Source of the DNA: Dactylorhiza incarnata
Taxonomy: Eukaryota; Streptophyta; Magnoliopsida; Asparagales; Orchidaceae
Assembly (NCBI GenBank): GCA_033032865.1
Contig: JAWHQI010000277.1
Coordinates: forward strand, 3,287,501 to 3,351,500
Length of the DNA stretch: 64,000 bases
Direction of reading: 5' to 3'
The notes under the pieces are model-generated. The model searched no databases. It was not told the origin of the DNA and was given only the letters and a program-made list of their open reading frames with translations. Position numbers and translations under genes: made by a program. Below, piece after piece: positions 20,244 through 31,936 of the stretch (positions are counted from its first letter, which is position 1; each line of letters starts with the position of its first letter).

Positions 20244-22796
20244 TTAATGTACCTTACGACCCCAACTGACTTTGGGTCCTAGGTTCATGATAACACCATA
20301 GGGAATATTCCTAGAGAGGGTTGGTTTGGCTTGAGGTTCAGTCCTTGCCTTTGGCACATTGGGGTTGTGCCAACAATCAATTGCAAAGTGTCCCACCTTG
20401 CCATAGCACCAACAATCATGAATATTGTATCTCCTTTTCTGAACAGTTTTTTGAATTGGTACAGCACTTTGTACATGTTCAGCAGAAGAGATATTAGCAT
20501 TCTTCCTATTTCTTTCAGCAATAATCTGACTGAAGGATAATCTGTGGACAGTCTTGCTGCTCTTTGTCCTGATGGCCTCAGTTTGCATTGACTTGGCAGT
20601 CATACAAGATCTGATGGAATCAGACACTGGGCAGCAGGTCTTGTCAACAGATTTGACAGCAGTCTTGCTTTTTGCTGAAGCAGATTTGGAAGAGCTTGCT
20701 TCCATGTTCTTGACTGAAGGTGCTGAGACACCAAACACAAATGGTCCAGGTTGGACCATTTGTATTTTCTCATGTGGAGCTTTCATTGCACTCAATCCCA
20801 TGCCCTTTCTATTTCCATAGCTGTGAGCATTCTTGCTCAAGTTATAGGAACTTCCATTTAGTAAGTGACCATGAATACTTTCTTGGTCATACTTGTTTGA
20901 GGGCATCAAGACCTTCACAAAGGAGGTCTTAGATTCTTTTGAGTCCTTGACCTTTCCCTTAGTGTTGCTAGTAGCTGCCTCTTTGTGGAAACCAACACCT
21001 CTCATGTCATGGGAGTTGAAGGTGTAAATAATAGGCAGCACTGTCTTGGGCTTGGAGAACTTAGCCACCAGCATCCTCTCCTTGAGAAGCTTTTCTTCAA
21101 GATCCTTAATGATCTCGTTCTTGTGGCTTATGGTGCCCACATGGATGATTGACATTCCCCTTAGCTTGTCAATCTCCTTGCTCATTAGAGCTAGCTGGGT
21201 AGCATGCTTAATGCACTCAAATTTTGATTGCTTTAGGGAAGAAATTTCTTGGGCTTGCCTCTTGGCTAGCTTTTTGCTCTTTTTCAGAGCTTCCAGGAGT
21301 GCACCATATTCATCAATCAATTGATTGACATCCTTCTCAGAATATGATTCACCTCCAACTTTAGATGGAGGAGATTCAGATTCTGGATTTTTTTCATAAT
21401 CAGAAGAAGAAGAAATGCAGTGTATCAATACCTGCTCATGTTCTGAATTGTTGTGGCTGTCCTCATCTTCAGTTATAGCCATCAGCCCATGGTCATCTAG
21501 AGTGACCTCATCCTCCTCTTCATCACTATCTGAATGTGATAGAGGGGCCCTGATTCCTATTCTGGCAGTAGAATAGTCTTCTTCTTCCTGATCAGCAAAC
21601 AGCCCCAAGTAGGCTTCCTCCTCACCATTTGAATCTGAAGATGAAGATTCAGATTCACTCCAGCTCTTGCCTTTCTTAGCTAGGAAGGATTTTTCTCCCT
21701 TACTCTCCTTCTGGTGATGAGGCTTCTTGTCACCTCTCTCCTTTCTCTTGACTGGGCAGTCAGCAATGACATGTCCAGGCTTACTACAGCAATAGCAAAT
21801 TATGATAGTTGAAACATGTTTACTAGTTTTAGAGTCATACCTATCCCCTTTGGGATGTTGCCTCTCAGATCTGTAATGATCCTTCTTGGGATGAGAAGAG
21901 GAGGAAGGTTTGTTCTTCCATTGTTTCCTCTTGATCATCTTCTTGAACTGCCTTGTGAAGGCAGCAAACTCCTCATCAGAAGAGGAGCTGTCTGATTTGC
22001 TGCTCTCAGATTTCTCAGATTCAGCAGCCTTTCTTGGAGGTGACTGCACTCTAACCTTGTTCCTCTTAGTGCTTTCAGCTTTGAGAGCAACAGATCTCTC
22101 CCTTATGTGAGCCCTGGAGGAAGAGTCATCCTCCTTTCTTGCAGAAAGCTGCATCTCATATGAGAGCAGTTTCCTAAACAGTGTATGGGTGGGGGTTTCT
22201 CCAAGTCTTGCCCCTTCCCTGATAGCACAGATTTTAGTGTCCCATTCTCTAGTTAGAGATCTAAGGAACTTATCATTGAGTTCATAATCTGTGAACACCC
22301 TTCCATAGGTTCTTAGTTCATTTACAATCATAAAGAACCTTTCATAGCATATGGAGATATTCTCCTGGCTCAGCTGCCTGAAGGCTTCATACTCTTGATT
22401 GAGGAGTGACTTTCTATCATCCCTCACTTCAGTTGTTCCCTCCATATAAACAACCAATGTGTCCCACATTTCCTCGGCAGTTTGGCAGTGGACCAAGTTC
22501 TGAAAAGTAGTGTCATCAATGGCATTTACTATTATGTTTTGGGCTCTCTTGTCCATAGTGTATAATGCAATCTCATCATTGGTCAGCTCAGAAAATACCT
22601 TAAGTACTTTTCTAGTAGGGTCAAAAGTGGAGACTTTCTCAAAGGTATAAGGACCATTTTTGATAGTCAAAAAGATCCTTGGGTCTGATGCTTCCATGAA
22701 TAGCCTTACCCTTTGCTTCCATATGCCAAAGTTTTCTTTGGAACATATAGGCAACTTCATTGACCCCAACTCCTTCTTCATTCCACTGTTGGCCAT
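20244..22796 (-). CDS. Copia gag polyprotein (family 1)
   Basis: Intact 850-residue ORF from ATG 22796. It forms the virus-like particle that packages the element RNA. The N-terminal UBN2-type gag domain covers about residues 1-220 (FGIWKQRVRLFMEA, AEEMWDTLVVYMEG, LNDKFLRSLTREWD). A first CCHC knuckle (CYCCSKPGHVIADC) is near residue 335, followed by acidic S/D/E-rich segments, a coiled-coil region around 500-570, and a second knuckle (CWCYGKVGHFAIDC) near residue 805. Two knuckles and an extended C-terminus fit Sirevirus gag. The protease-pol frame is offset from gag, so a frameshift or processing step would be needed. Confidence 0.92.
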   Translation of the reverse strand: MANSGMKKELGSMKLPICSKENFGIWKQRVRLFMEASDPRIFLTIKNGPYTFEKVSTFDPTRKVLKVFSELTNDEIALYTMDKRAQNIIVNAIDDTTFQNLVHCQTAEEMWDTLVVYMEGTTEVRDDRKSLLNQEYEAFRQLSQENISICYERFFMIVNELRTYGRVFTDYELNDKFLRSLTREWDTKICAIREGARLGETPTHTLFRKLLSYEMQLSARKEDDSSSRAHIRERSVALKAESTKRNKVRVQSPPRKAAESEKSESSKSDSSSSDEEFAAFTRQFKKMIKRKQWKNKPSSSSHPKKDHYRSERQHPKGDRYDSKTSKHVSTIIICYCCSKPGHVIADCPVKRKERGDKKPHHQKESKGEKSFLAKKGKSWSESESSSSDSNGEEEAYLGLFADQEEEDYSTARIGIRAPLSHSDSDEEEDEVTLDDHGLMAITEDEDSHNNSEHEQVLIHCISSSSDYEKNPESESPPSKVGGESYSEKDVNQLIDEYGALLEALKKSKKLAKRQAQEISSLKQSKFECIKHATQLALMSKEIDKLRGMSIIHVGTISHKNEIIKDLEEKLLKERMLVAKFSKPKTVLPIIYTFNSHDMRGVGFHKEAATSNTKGKVKDSKESKTSFVKVLMPSNKYDQESIHGHLLNGSSYNLSKNAHSYGNRKGMGLSAMKAPHEKIQMVQPGPFVFGVSAPSVKNMEASSSKSASAKSKTAVKSVDKTCCPVSDSIRSCMTAKSMQTEAIRTKSSKTVHRLSFSQIIAERNRKNANISSAEHVQSAVPIQKTVQKRRYNIHDCWCYGKVGHFAIDCWHNPNVPKARTEPQAKPTLSRNIPYGVIMNLGPKVSWGRKVH

Positions 22797-22877
22797 TTGA
22801 TTTCAGATTTGACTACTCCTGTATAGGATCTGATCAGACTGTTAAGTCCTTTTGATCAACCTGTCTTTGATTCCACT

Positions 22878-24231
22878 TGATAGTTTATATAGGTGTAGTC
22901 AATAATACCTAGAGGGGGGGGGGGGGGGGTGAATAGGTTTTACTTATTTTCTTTGTTTAAACCTAATGTTTCAAGCTGCAGAAAACACAAGCACAGAAAT
23001 CACACAAGGATGTATAGAGGTTCCTCAAGACCGGGTGTTTTGAGTAGTCCTCTTTCCCCCTTCACCTTTCTAACAGTGAGTTAGACAAGGCCACAAACTC
23101 CAATCTCGGCTCCTTGAGCTTACACCACAAGTTCCTCAGAACTTCTCAGATCAATAGTGATCCTACCTCAGACACAGCAGCCCTACACTTAGGCTCAACA
23201 GCCCTACCCCTCAGGCTCAACAGCCCTACACCTCAGGCTCAAGAGCCCTACACCTCAGGCTCAACAGCCCTACACCTCAGCACAGCAGCCCTACAGCTCA
23301 GAGTTATGTAACTCCTACCACTCAGAAATCCCACAGATTTCCTACCTCAGACCTATCAAGAAGTCCTACCACTCAAGCTGTCAACACATCTTTACACACA
23401 GCCTTTTACTCAGGCAACAATGCCTTACAAAGATATAATAGAGTTTGAGCTAGATACAAAAGACAAAAGGTTTTACTCTTGGGTCTTCTGAATCCTTTCT
23501 TCAGATATGAAAACAACAGCTTCAGATTTGTATCACCTTGATCTTCTCCTTCAGCAAAGCAGAAGATCAACTTGCCCTTCTTGAGTTTGTATAGGAAGAG
23601 CTAACTAATCTCCCTTAGAAGATTAACTGCAGCTGCAGAGAACGACTTCAACTGGCTGAAACGTGAATGCTCGATTGCGGCGTACATCAAAGGCTTTCTC
23701 AATAGAACAGTTCTTGTTGTTGTGCCCTAACTTCTTCTTTTATACCCCCAGAAGACTTCAACGGCTATATTGATCCTCCTGACATAGTATGGGACAGATT
23801 GGACTTGCTTTTCCTTCTCAATTGTCCTTTGCGCCAAAAGCAGATCCCGTCAGCACATTTGGATCTGTCTCAGCGGTTGGGCTGAGACGGCATCCAGCTG
23901 TCTCAGCGGTTGGGCTGAGACAGCTTCCAGTCTCAGCGGCAGCTCCAGTCCCCTTCTCAGCGGTTGCTCCAGTCTCCTTCTCAGTGGATCCGCTGAGACG
24001 GCTCCTCGTCTCAGCGGTTCTGACCCATCGTCTCAGCGGTTATGCTGAGACAGATCTTCATCTCCTTGTAGATGATTTCTTCTTATCTAAGGCCATGTTT
24101 GGCCCTTCCTTTTGAGTCACATGTGCATGTATATCCTACACAAGTATAGATTTGTTAAATACAATATGTACTTAGCATTGAGAGTGATGTCTCTTCAAAT
24201 CAAGGTGATATTGAGGGCAATATACCCAACA
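22878..24231 (-). repeat. 5' LTR of family-1 Sirevirus
   Basis: 1354 bp, TG..CA in minus orientation. The primer-binding site (22862-22877) is mutated (TGGAATCAAAG) compared with the intact one beside the duplicate LTR (28243-28260). TATAAAA at 23738-23744 (minus), palindrome array at about 23868-24055, four 22-bp minisatellite units at about 23180-23290, and a G run of 15 or more near 22914-22929. Confidence 0.9.
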
Positions 24232-24327
24232 GAGATGATACGATAACTTTCTTTAGCCGGATAAATATCGGCTTCTTGGACTTGAAGAGAATGCTTTTGA
24301 TCTTCACTTGGACATCACACACTTCTC

Positions 24328-25623
24328 ATCAAATACAACATGCATAGATTCTTCTACAACATGGGTTTTCTTGTTATAAACTCTATAGGCTCTACTATGT
24401 GAGCTATACCAAACAAGAACCCCCACATTGCATTTTTCTGCAAACTTTGTTAATTGAGATTTTCCATTATTTAGAATGTAGCATTTGCAACCAAAGATTC
24501 TAAAGTAGGAAATTGTAGGTTGTTTGCCTTTCAGAATCAAATAAGGAGTTTTCCCAAGGACCTTATTGATGGAGGCTCTATTAAGAACATAACAGGCTGT
24601 ATTGACTGCCTCAGCCCAGAAGTATTCTGGGAGTGAGGAGTCACTAAGAAATGTTCTCCCAGCTTCTATCAAGGTCCTATTCCTCCTCTCAGCCACACCA
24701 TTTTGCTGTGGAGTCCTTGGGGAGGAGAACTCTTGGGTGATACCAAATTATTGACAAAATTTTGTCATGGCTTCAGATTGAAATTCTGTGCCATGGTCAG
24801 TTCTTGTCCTGACCACAGTACATTGTAGATCATTCTGAATAGCCTTGACATAATTTATAAAGACATGTAAGGTATCTGACTTCTTCTTAAGGAAGAATAC
24901 CCATGTATACTTTGAATGATCATCTACAATTACCAAAGTATACAACTTCCCACCTAGGCTCTGAATTGGCAAAGGACCAAACAAGTCCATGTGCAATAGG
25001 TATAAGCACCTTTCAGTATCCTTGGAGCCAATACTTTTAAAGGTGGTCCTAGTTTGCTTACCCATTTGGCAAGCATGACAGGGACCACTTTTAACACATT
25101 TTAGATTAGGACTATTTCTAACAAGGTTTTTAGAAAATAATCTATACATTGTCTTATAGTTAATGTGGGCAAGTCTCTTTTGCCATTGGACACAGAGAGA
25201 CTCACTTTCATTAGCTATAAGGCACACAGAGGAGATAGAATAATTGCAAATGAAGTCTAAGCAATAAACATTCCCACTCCTAGTGCCTGAGAGAATGGTC
25301 TCCAAGTCTTTAGACTTTTTGATCAAGCACTTGTCATTGTGGAATTCAATGACATAGCCTAAGTCACATAGTTGGCTTATGCTTACAAGGTTGTGTTGCA
25401 ACCCTTCAACATAAGCTACCCTTATAATTGAGACTATGTCATTTGAAATTATACCATATCCTTTGGTGACTCCTTTTTCAGATCCATCAAAGATAACTTT
25501 GGGTCCATTCTTCACTGGATGGTGATCCTTTAGAAGATTCTTAGTTCCTATCATGTGCCTTGAGCACCCACTGTCCAAGTACCATATTTGGTTGAGACTG
25601 GTACTTGAACTAACCTGCAACAC
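24328..25623 (-). pseudogene. Duplicate copia protease-integrase (no RT)
   Basis: Duplicate of 18943-20230. Protease motif intact (YLDSGCSRHMIG) and frame open through the zinc-finger and core region to a TAA at about 24745, one codon after the position where the first copy has its own TAA. The C-terminal part (ERRNRTLIEAGRT, GKTPY) runs to the duplication breakpoint at 24327, where it fuses to flanking DNA. RT and RNase H are absent. Confidence 0.85.
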
Positions 25624-25628
25624 AAAAT

Positions 25629-28179
25629 TTAATGTACCTTAGGACCCCAACTGACTTTGGGTCCTAGGTTCATGATAACACCATAGGGAATATTCCTAGA
25701 GAGGGCTGGTTTGGCTTGAGGTTCAGTCCTTGCCTTTGGCACATTGGGGTTGTGCCAACAATCAATTGCAAAGTGTCCCACCTTGCCACAACACAAACAA
25801 TCATGAATATTATATCTCCTTTTCTGAACAGATTTTTGAATTGGTACAACACTTTGTACATGTTCAGCAGAAGAGATATCAGCATTCTTCCTATTTCTTT
25901 CAGCAATAATCTGACTGAAGGATAATCTGTGGACAGTCTTGCTGCTCTTTGTCCTGATGGCCTCGGTTTGCATTGACTTGACAGTCATATAAGATCTGAT
26001 GGAATCAGACACTGGGCAGCAGGTCTTGTCAACAGATTTGACAGCAGTCTTGCTTTTAGCTGAAGCAGATTTGGAAGAGCTTACTTCCATGTTCTTGACT
26101 GAAGGTGCTGAGACACCAAACACAAATGGTCCAGGTTGGACCATTTGTATTTTCTCATGTGGAGCTTTCATTGAACTCAATCCCATGCCCTTTCTATTTC
26201 CATAGCTGTGAGCATTCTTGCTCAAGTTATAGGAACTTTCATTTAGTAAGTGACCATGAATACTTTCTTGGTCATACTTGTTTGAGGGCATCAAGACCTT
26301 CACAAAGGAGGTCTTAGATTCTTTTGAGTCCTTGACCTTTCCCTTAGTGTTGCCAGTAGCTGCCTCTTTGTTGAAACCAACACCTCTCATGTCATGGGAG
26401 TTGAAGGTGTCAATAATAGGCAGCACTGTCTTGGGCTTGGAGAACTTAGCCACTAGCATCCTCTCCTTGAGAAGCTTTTCTTCAAGATCCTTAATGATCT
26501 TGTTCTTGTGGCTTATGGTGCCCACATGGATGATTGACATTCCCCTTAGCTTGCCAATCTCCTTGCTCATTAGAGCTAGCTGAGTAGCATGCTCAATGCA
26601 CTCAGATTTTGATTGCTTTAGGGAAGAAATTTCTTGGGCTTGCCTCTTGGCTAGTTTTTTGCTCTTTTTCAGAGCTTCCAGGAGTGCACCATATTCATCA
26701 ATCAATTGATTGACATCCTCCTCAGAATATGATTTACCTCCAACTTTAGATGGAGGAGATTCAGATTCTGGATTTTTTTCATAATCAGGAGAAGAAGAAA
26801 TGCAGTGTATCAATACCTGCTCATGTTCTGAATTGCTGTGGCTGTCCTCATCTTCAGTTATAGCCATCAGCCCATGGTCATCTAGAGTGACCTCATCCTC
26901 CTCTTCATCACTATCTGAATGTGATAGAGGGGCCCTGATTCCTATTCTGGCAGTAGAATAGTCTTCTTCTTCCTGATCAGCAAACAGCCCCAAGTAGGCT
27001 TCCTCCTCACCATCTGAATCTGAAGATGAAGATTCAGATTCACTCCAGCTCTTGCCTTTCTTAGCTAGGAAGGATTTTTCTCCCTTCCTCTCCTTCTAGT
27101 GATGAGGCTTCTTGTCACCTCTCTCCTTTCTCTTGACTGGGCAGTCAGCAATGACATGTCTAGGCTTACTACAGCAATAACAAATTATGTTAGTTGAAAC
27201 ATATTTACTAGTTTTAGAGTCATACCTGTCCCCTTTGGGATGTTGCCTCTCAGATCTGTAATGATCCTTCTTGGTATGAGAAGAGGAAGAAGGTTTGTTC
27301 TTCCATTGTTTCCTCTTGATCATCTTCTTGAACTGCCTTGTGAAGGCAGCAAACTCCTCATCAGAAGAGGAGCTGTCTGATTTGCTGCTCTCAGATTTCT
27401 CAGATTCAGCAGCCTTTCTTGGAGGTGACTGCACTCTAACCTTGTTCCTCTTAGTGCTTTCAGCTTTGAGAGCAACAGATCTCTCCCTTGTGTGAGCCCT
27501 GGAAGAAGAGTCCTCCTCCTTTCTTGCAGAAAGATGCATCTCATATGAGAGCAGTTTCCTAAATTGTGTATGGGTGGGGGTTTCTCCAAGTCTTGCCCCT
27601 TCCCTGATTGCATAGATTTTAGTGTCACATTCTCTAGTTAGAGATCTAAGGAACTTATCATTGAGTTCATAATCTGTGAACACCCTTCCATAGGTTCTTA
27701 GTTCATTTACAATCCTAAAGAACCTTTCATAGCATATGGAGATATTCTCCTGGCTCAGCTGCCTGAAGGCTTCATACTCTTGATTGAGGAGTGACTTTCT
27801 ATCATCCCTCACTTCAGCTGTTCCCTCCATATAAACAACCAATGTGTCCCACATTTCCTTGGCAGTTTGGCAGTGGACCAAGTTCTGAAAAGTAGTGTCA
27901 TCAATGGCATTTACTATTATGTTTTGGGCTCTCTTGTCCATAATGTATAATGCTATCTCATCATTGGTCAGCTCAGAAAATACCTTAAGTACTTTTCTAG
28001 TAGGGTCAATAGTGTAGACTTTCTCAAAGGTATAAGGACCATTTTTTAGTCAAAAAGATCCTTGGGTCTGATGCTTCCATGAATAGCCTTACCCTTTGCT
28101 TCCATATGCCAAAGTTTTCTTTGGAACATATAGGCAACTTCATTGACCCCAACTCCTTCTTCATTCCACTGTTGTCCAT
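25629..28179 (-). pseudogene. Duplicate copia gag (stop and frameshift)
   Basis: Duplicate of 20244-22796, ATG at 28179. A 2-bp deletion near 28046 shifts the frame shortly after the start, and CAG has become TAG at about 27096-27098, after the first knuckle (CYCCSKPRHVIADC, Gly to Arg within it). The second knuckle (CLCCGKVGHFAIDC) is intact. Confidence 0.88.
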
Positions 28180-28260
28180 TTGATTTCAGATTTGACTACT
28201 CCTGTATAGGATCTGATCAGACTGTTAAGTCCTTTTGATCAACCTGCCTCTGATACCACT

Positions 28261-29602
28261 TGATAGTTTATATAGGTGTAGTCAATAATACCTGGAGGGG
28301 GGTGAATAGGTTTTACTTTTTTTCTTTGTTTAAACCTAATGTTTCAAGCTGCAGAAAACACAAGCACAGAAAGCACACAAGGATGTATAGAGGTTCCTCA
28401 AGACCGGGTGTCTTGAGTAGTCCTCTTTCCCCCTTCACCTTTCTAACAGTGAGTTAGACAGGGCCACAAACTCCAATCTCGGCTCCTTGAGCTTACACCA
28501 CAAGTTCCTCAGAACTTCTCAGATCAATAGTGATCCTACCTCAGGCACAGCAGCCCTACACTCAGGCTCAACAGCCCTACCCCTCAGGCTCAACAGCCCT
28601 ACACCTCAGGCTCAACAACCCTACACCTCAGGCTCAACAACCCTACACCTCAGGCACAGTAACCCTACAGCTCAGAGTTATGTAACTCCTACCACTCAGA
28701 AATCCCACAGATTTCCTACCTCAGACTTATCAAGAAGTCCTACCACTCAAGCTGTTAACACAGCTTTACACACAGCCTTTTACTCAGGCAACAATGCCTT
28801 ACAAAGATATAATAGAGTTTGAGCTAGATACAAAAGACAAAAGGTTTTACTCTTGGTTCTTTTGAATCCTTTCTTCAGATCTGAAAACAACAGCTTCAGA
28901 TTTGTATCACCTTGATCTTCTCCTTCAGCAAAGCAGAAGATCAACTTGCCCTTCTTGAGTTTGTATAGGAAGAGCTAACTAATCTCCCTTAGAAGATTAA
29001 CTTCAGCTGCATAGAACGACTTCAACTGGCTGAAACGTGAATGCTCGATTGCGGCGTACAGCAAAGGCTTTCTCAATAGAACAGTTCTTGTTGTTGTGCC
29101 CTAGTTTCTTATTTTATACCCCCAGAATACTTCAACGGCTATATCGATCCTCCCGACACAGTATGGGACAGATTGGACTTGCTTTTCCCTCTCAATTGTC
29201 CTTTGCGCAAAAAGCAAATCCCGTCAGCACATTTGGATCTGTCTCAGCGGTTGGGCTGAGACGGCATCCAGTCTCAGCGGTTGGGCTGAGACAGCTTCCA
29301 GTCTCAGCGACAGCTCCAGTCCCCTTCTCAGCGGTTGCTCCAGTCTCCTTCTCAGTGGATCCGCTGAGACGGCTCCTCGTCTCAGCGGTTCTGACCCATC
29401 GTCTCAGCGGTTATGCTGAGACAGATCTTCATCTCCTTGTAGATGATTTCTTTCTATCTAAGGCCATGTTTAGCCCTTCCTTTTGAGTCACCTGTGCCTG
29501 TATATCCTACACAAGTATAGCTTTGTTAAATACAATATGTCCTTAGCATTGAGAGTGATGCCTCTTCAAATCAAGGGGATATTGAGGGCAATATACCCAA
29601 CA
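28261..29602 (-). repeat. Duplicate 5' LTR with intact primer-binding site
   Basis: 1342 bp, same structure as 22878-24231 but with a short G run (28296-28302 region). PBS at 28243-28260 reads TGGTATCAGAGGCAGG on the minus strand. TATAAAA at 29112-29118; palindrome array 29241-29423, about 122 bp upstream of the TATA box. Confidence 0.9.
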
Positions 29603-30674
29603 GAGATGATACGATAACTTTCTTTAGCCGGATAAATATCGGCTTCTTGGACTTGAAGAGAATGCTTTTGATCTTCACTTGGACATCACACACTTCTCTT
29701 CAATCCTTTCAGGAACATTCCTTAATGGCACGCGTTGATTGGACCATCATGCGGCGACATTAAATGCAGACAACGCGATTTGAAATTTCTTGACCTATCT
29801 CGACAATATTTTCAACGTCTCGACGACATATCTTGCCGTTACGATGATCCATCTTGGACTTGAACAATTATTCAAGTCTTCATTAGAGAATGATATCTCG
29901 ACGATACTTGATATCATAGCTCTACTTGCACTTATGGCGATATGAAGATGTCGTCATAATCTTGTTGGTAACTTCTGGTCTTCTCGCGATGTCGTTGAAA
30001 CCATACTGACTTTTCGACGATATCGTCTTGATCATTCTTACTTCTCTTCGATATCGTTTTGATAATTTCGACGATAATCCATTCTTCTTCTATCGGCTGC
30101 CTTTACAAGTTCTTTCTTAGTCTTCTCAGCGATAAGACTTCTTTACGACGATGTCGTCGACACTCTGAATACTTTGACTTTAGCCTTTCAGCGATATCGT
30201 CGTGAGATATAGATTGACACGACGATATTTAACTCGATTGATTCATCATGTTCTTTTCGACGATGTCGTCGACACACCCGAATACTTTGACTTTAGTCTT
30301 TCATTAATATCATCGTGAGATATAGATCGACACGACGATATACAACTTGATTGATTCTTCTTGTTCTTTACGACGATATCGTCGTGTGAGCTTTGCTGTC
30401 ACAACGATATTGTTGAGTTGTCCATATCATTTCGATGATAACTGTCATGATCCTTCAGCTTATCTCTATATGCAATCTCGACGATGTACGAGTGCTTTAT
30501 TCGACGATATGGCCAGTCCTTCTCGACGATATTGTATTTAGTGGAATTTGAGAAGTGACATATTGTTTAATCTCTGCAAGCATAAACTGAACACACCATC
30601 AAATACATAATGCTTTTATCATTGACTTGAGCACTTCTTCAAATCAGGAACATTGCTGGGCACTGTTCCCAACA
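29603..30674 (-). repeat. Family-2 Sirevirus LTR, inner part with palindromes
   Basis: Continues the LTR begun at 7326; it starts on the minus strand with TGTTGGGAACAGTGCCC at 30674. Rich in CGACGAT / ATCGTCG inverted units, including the perfect palindrome CGACGATATCGTCG at 30371-30384 and many near-copies between 29780 and 30530. Combined length with the outer part is about 1.54 kb. Confidence 0.8.
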
Positions 30675-30692
30675 CTCTCCCCCTATTTGAAG
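30675..30692 (-). promoter_or_regulatory. Polypurine tract of family-2 Sirevirus
   Basis: Minus strand CTTCAAATAGGGGGAGAG immediately before the LTR start, matching the family-1 tract (CTTCAAATATGGGGAGAT). It shows that the adjoining LTR is the 3' LTR. Confidence 0.8.
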
Positions 30693-30839
30693 AAGGCATA
30701 ACTCATTCAATGATAAATGACATACATAGAAAAAGAATTAAGATTCAAGTAAATTTAATTTAGATTCATCTACTCAGTATCACATAAACAAAATGATAAT
30801 TTTTGGATAAGAATTAACAATCATTTGCCCATGCAGTTT

Positions 30840-31690
30840 TTAGACAAAAACATCCTTTGATGGTGGCTTCCAAACTCTGTTGTTGCTGCCTTTTCCCTTT
30901 CTCTTCTGTCTTTTATGGAAGTGGATAGGCTTGGGGATTTTCTTTGGAGATGGAGGATGACCATGAGGGAATGCTATCTTGTGATTTCTCTTCTTCTCCA
31001 TTTGCTTGAGATGACTATTCCAGTCAGCTGAATAATATACTCTTTTAGTGCATTCCTGAGGATATCTAAATTGTATCCAGCTTTCTGAAATAATCTCCTT
31101 GGAGGCAGGACTCCACTTTCCTGCTTGTGGATCCTGCTCAACTTCCTTTAGCCTCTTCTGTCTGTACTTCCTGCTCTGAATTCTCTTTCTTTTTCTTGAA
31201 GTGGCAGATGCTCGAAATTCAATGCCATATTCTTCTGAGTCAGTGCTTTCTGATGATTCTGCTAGTCCATACTCTGAAGGAGGCTTCTGCAGTGTTTGCT
31301 TGATTTGACTTGCAGTCCACATTGCTTGATGTGAGCTTACATTTATCACTGTCTTCTCCCCCTTAGGACTTCTTCAATAACCCTATCAGCAAGGTTTTCC
31401 TGTACTAAAAATAGTCTTTCATGAATTTGTTGTTCATTTACATCCAGGTTATTTCTGACTTCCAGTAGATGGGCATCCAGAGTGTTAGTATTCACATTTA
31501 TCCTAGTTAGAATAAGATCTTTGTCAGCATGGACGAATGTCTCTATTTCCCCAAATGCATCCTCCACATTCCTTGTGAATGCTAGCTAATTGTTCAGGAG
31601 CTGATGGGTCTGATAGACGACCTTGTTGACCTCTTCACCAACACGTTCCATTGATGGTGCTGCTATGTGATAGAAGTGAGCATACAAGGT
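30840..31690 (-). pseudogene. C-terminal part of the family-2 Sirevirus additional ORF
   Basis: Two overlapping frames (31567-31346 and 31349-30840) joined by a frameshift near 31348. The C-terminal part (KRVYYSADWNSHLKQMEKKR, then PSPKKIPKPIHFHKRQKRK) parallels the family-1 ORF (HVYSAAEWIKHLERES, then PSRYLPKPLLYFKVKEK) in order and spacing, so the two are homologous. It also has RKRKR and KRQKRKGKG basic clusters. The upstream part is lost at about 31700, where gypsy-derived DNA begins. Confidence 0.7.
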
Positions 31691-31719
31691 GTTGGGATGA
31701 TTCTGCTAGCCCCTTACAA

Positions 31720-31935
31720 GGTGATGTGCTCGACTCAGCCTTTAAGCTCAGCAACTCAGATCAATAGCAACTCCATGGCCATTTATAGTTTGGGGGATGG
31801 ACTTGATTGGTCCTTTCCCTTTGGCTAGTGAACAATGCCGATTTATTTTTGTAATGATCGACTACTTCAGCAAGTGGATCGAGGCTAAAACCACTACCCA
31901 AATCGTAAAGAATTTTATTTGGGGAGAGATAGTGT
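31720..31935 (+). pseudogene. Ty3/gypsy (Tat-like) integrase fragment
   Basis: The plus strand reads SIATPWPFIVWGMDLIGPF and MIDYFSKWIEAKTTTQIVK in one frame, the start of the gypsy integrase core including its first catalytic Asp (GMDLIG) and the DYFSKW motif. The PWPF.WGMD form is typical of the Tat/Athila side of gypsy. It breaks off at 31935 where an LTR-like TGTAAGACCC start begins. Confidence 0.8.
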
Positions 31936-31936
31936 A

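Larger units (their letters stand above)
7792..24231 (-). mobile_element. Full-length Sirevirus-type Ty1/copia element (family 1)
   Basis: Order on the minus strand: 5' LTR (22878-24231), PBS, gag, protease-integrase-RT-RNase H, extra ORF, polypurine tract, 3' LTR (7792-13374, split by a CACTA element). A perfect 5-bp target duplication GAGAT flanks it (7787-7791 and 24232-24236). Large LTRs (about 1.35 kb), large gag, tRNA-Met priming and an ORF after pol are Sirevirus traits. The polyprotein frame carries four in-frame stops, so it is not autonomous now. It inserted into a family-2 LTR. Confidence 0.9.
24328..29698. repeat. Second unit of a 5.4-kb tandem duplication
   Basis: 24328-29698 copies 18943-24327: integrase C-terminus, protease, gag, PBS, 5' LTR and 96 bp of flank. 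The join at 24324-24327 is the 4-bp microhomology TCTC, shared by the flank (29695-29698) and the internal site (18939-18942). The flanking string gagatgatacgataacttt appears after both LTRs (24232 and 29603). The copies differ by scattered substitutions and small indels, so the event is not recent. Confidence 0.9.
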
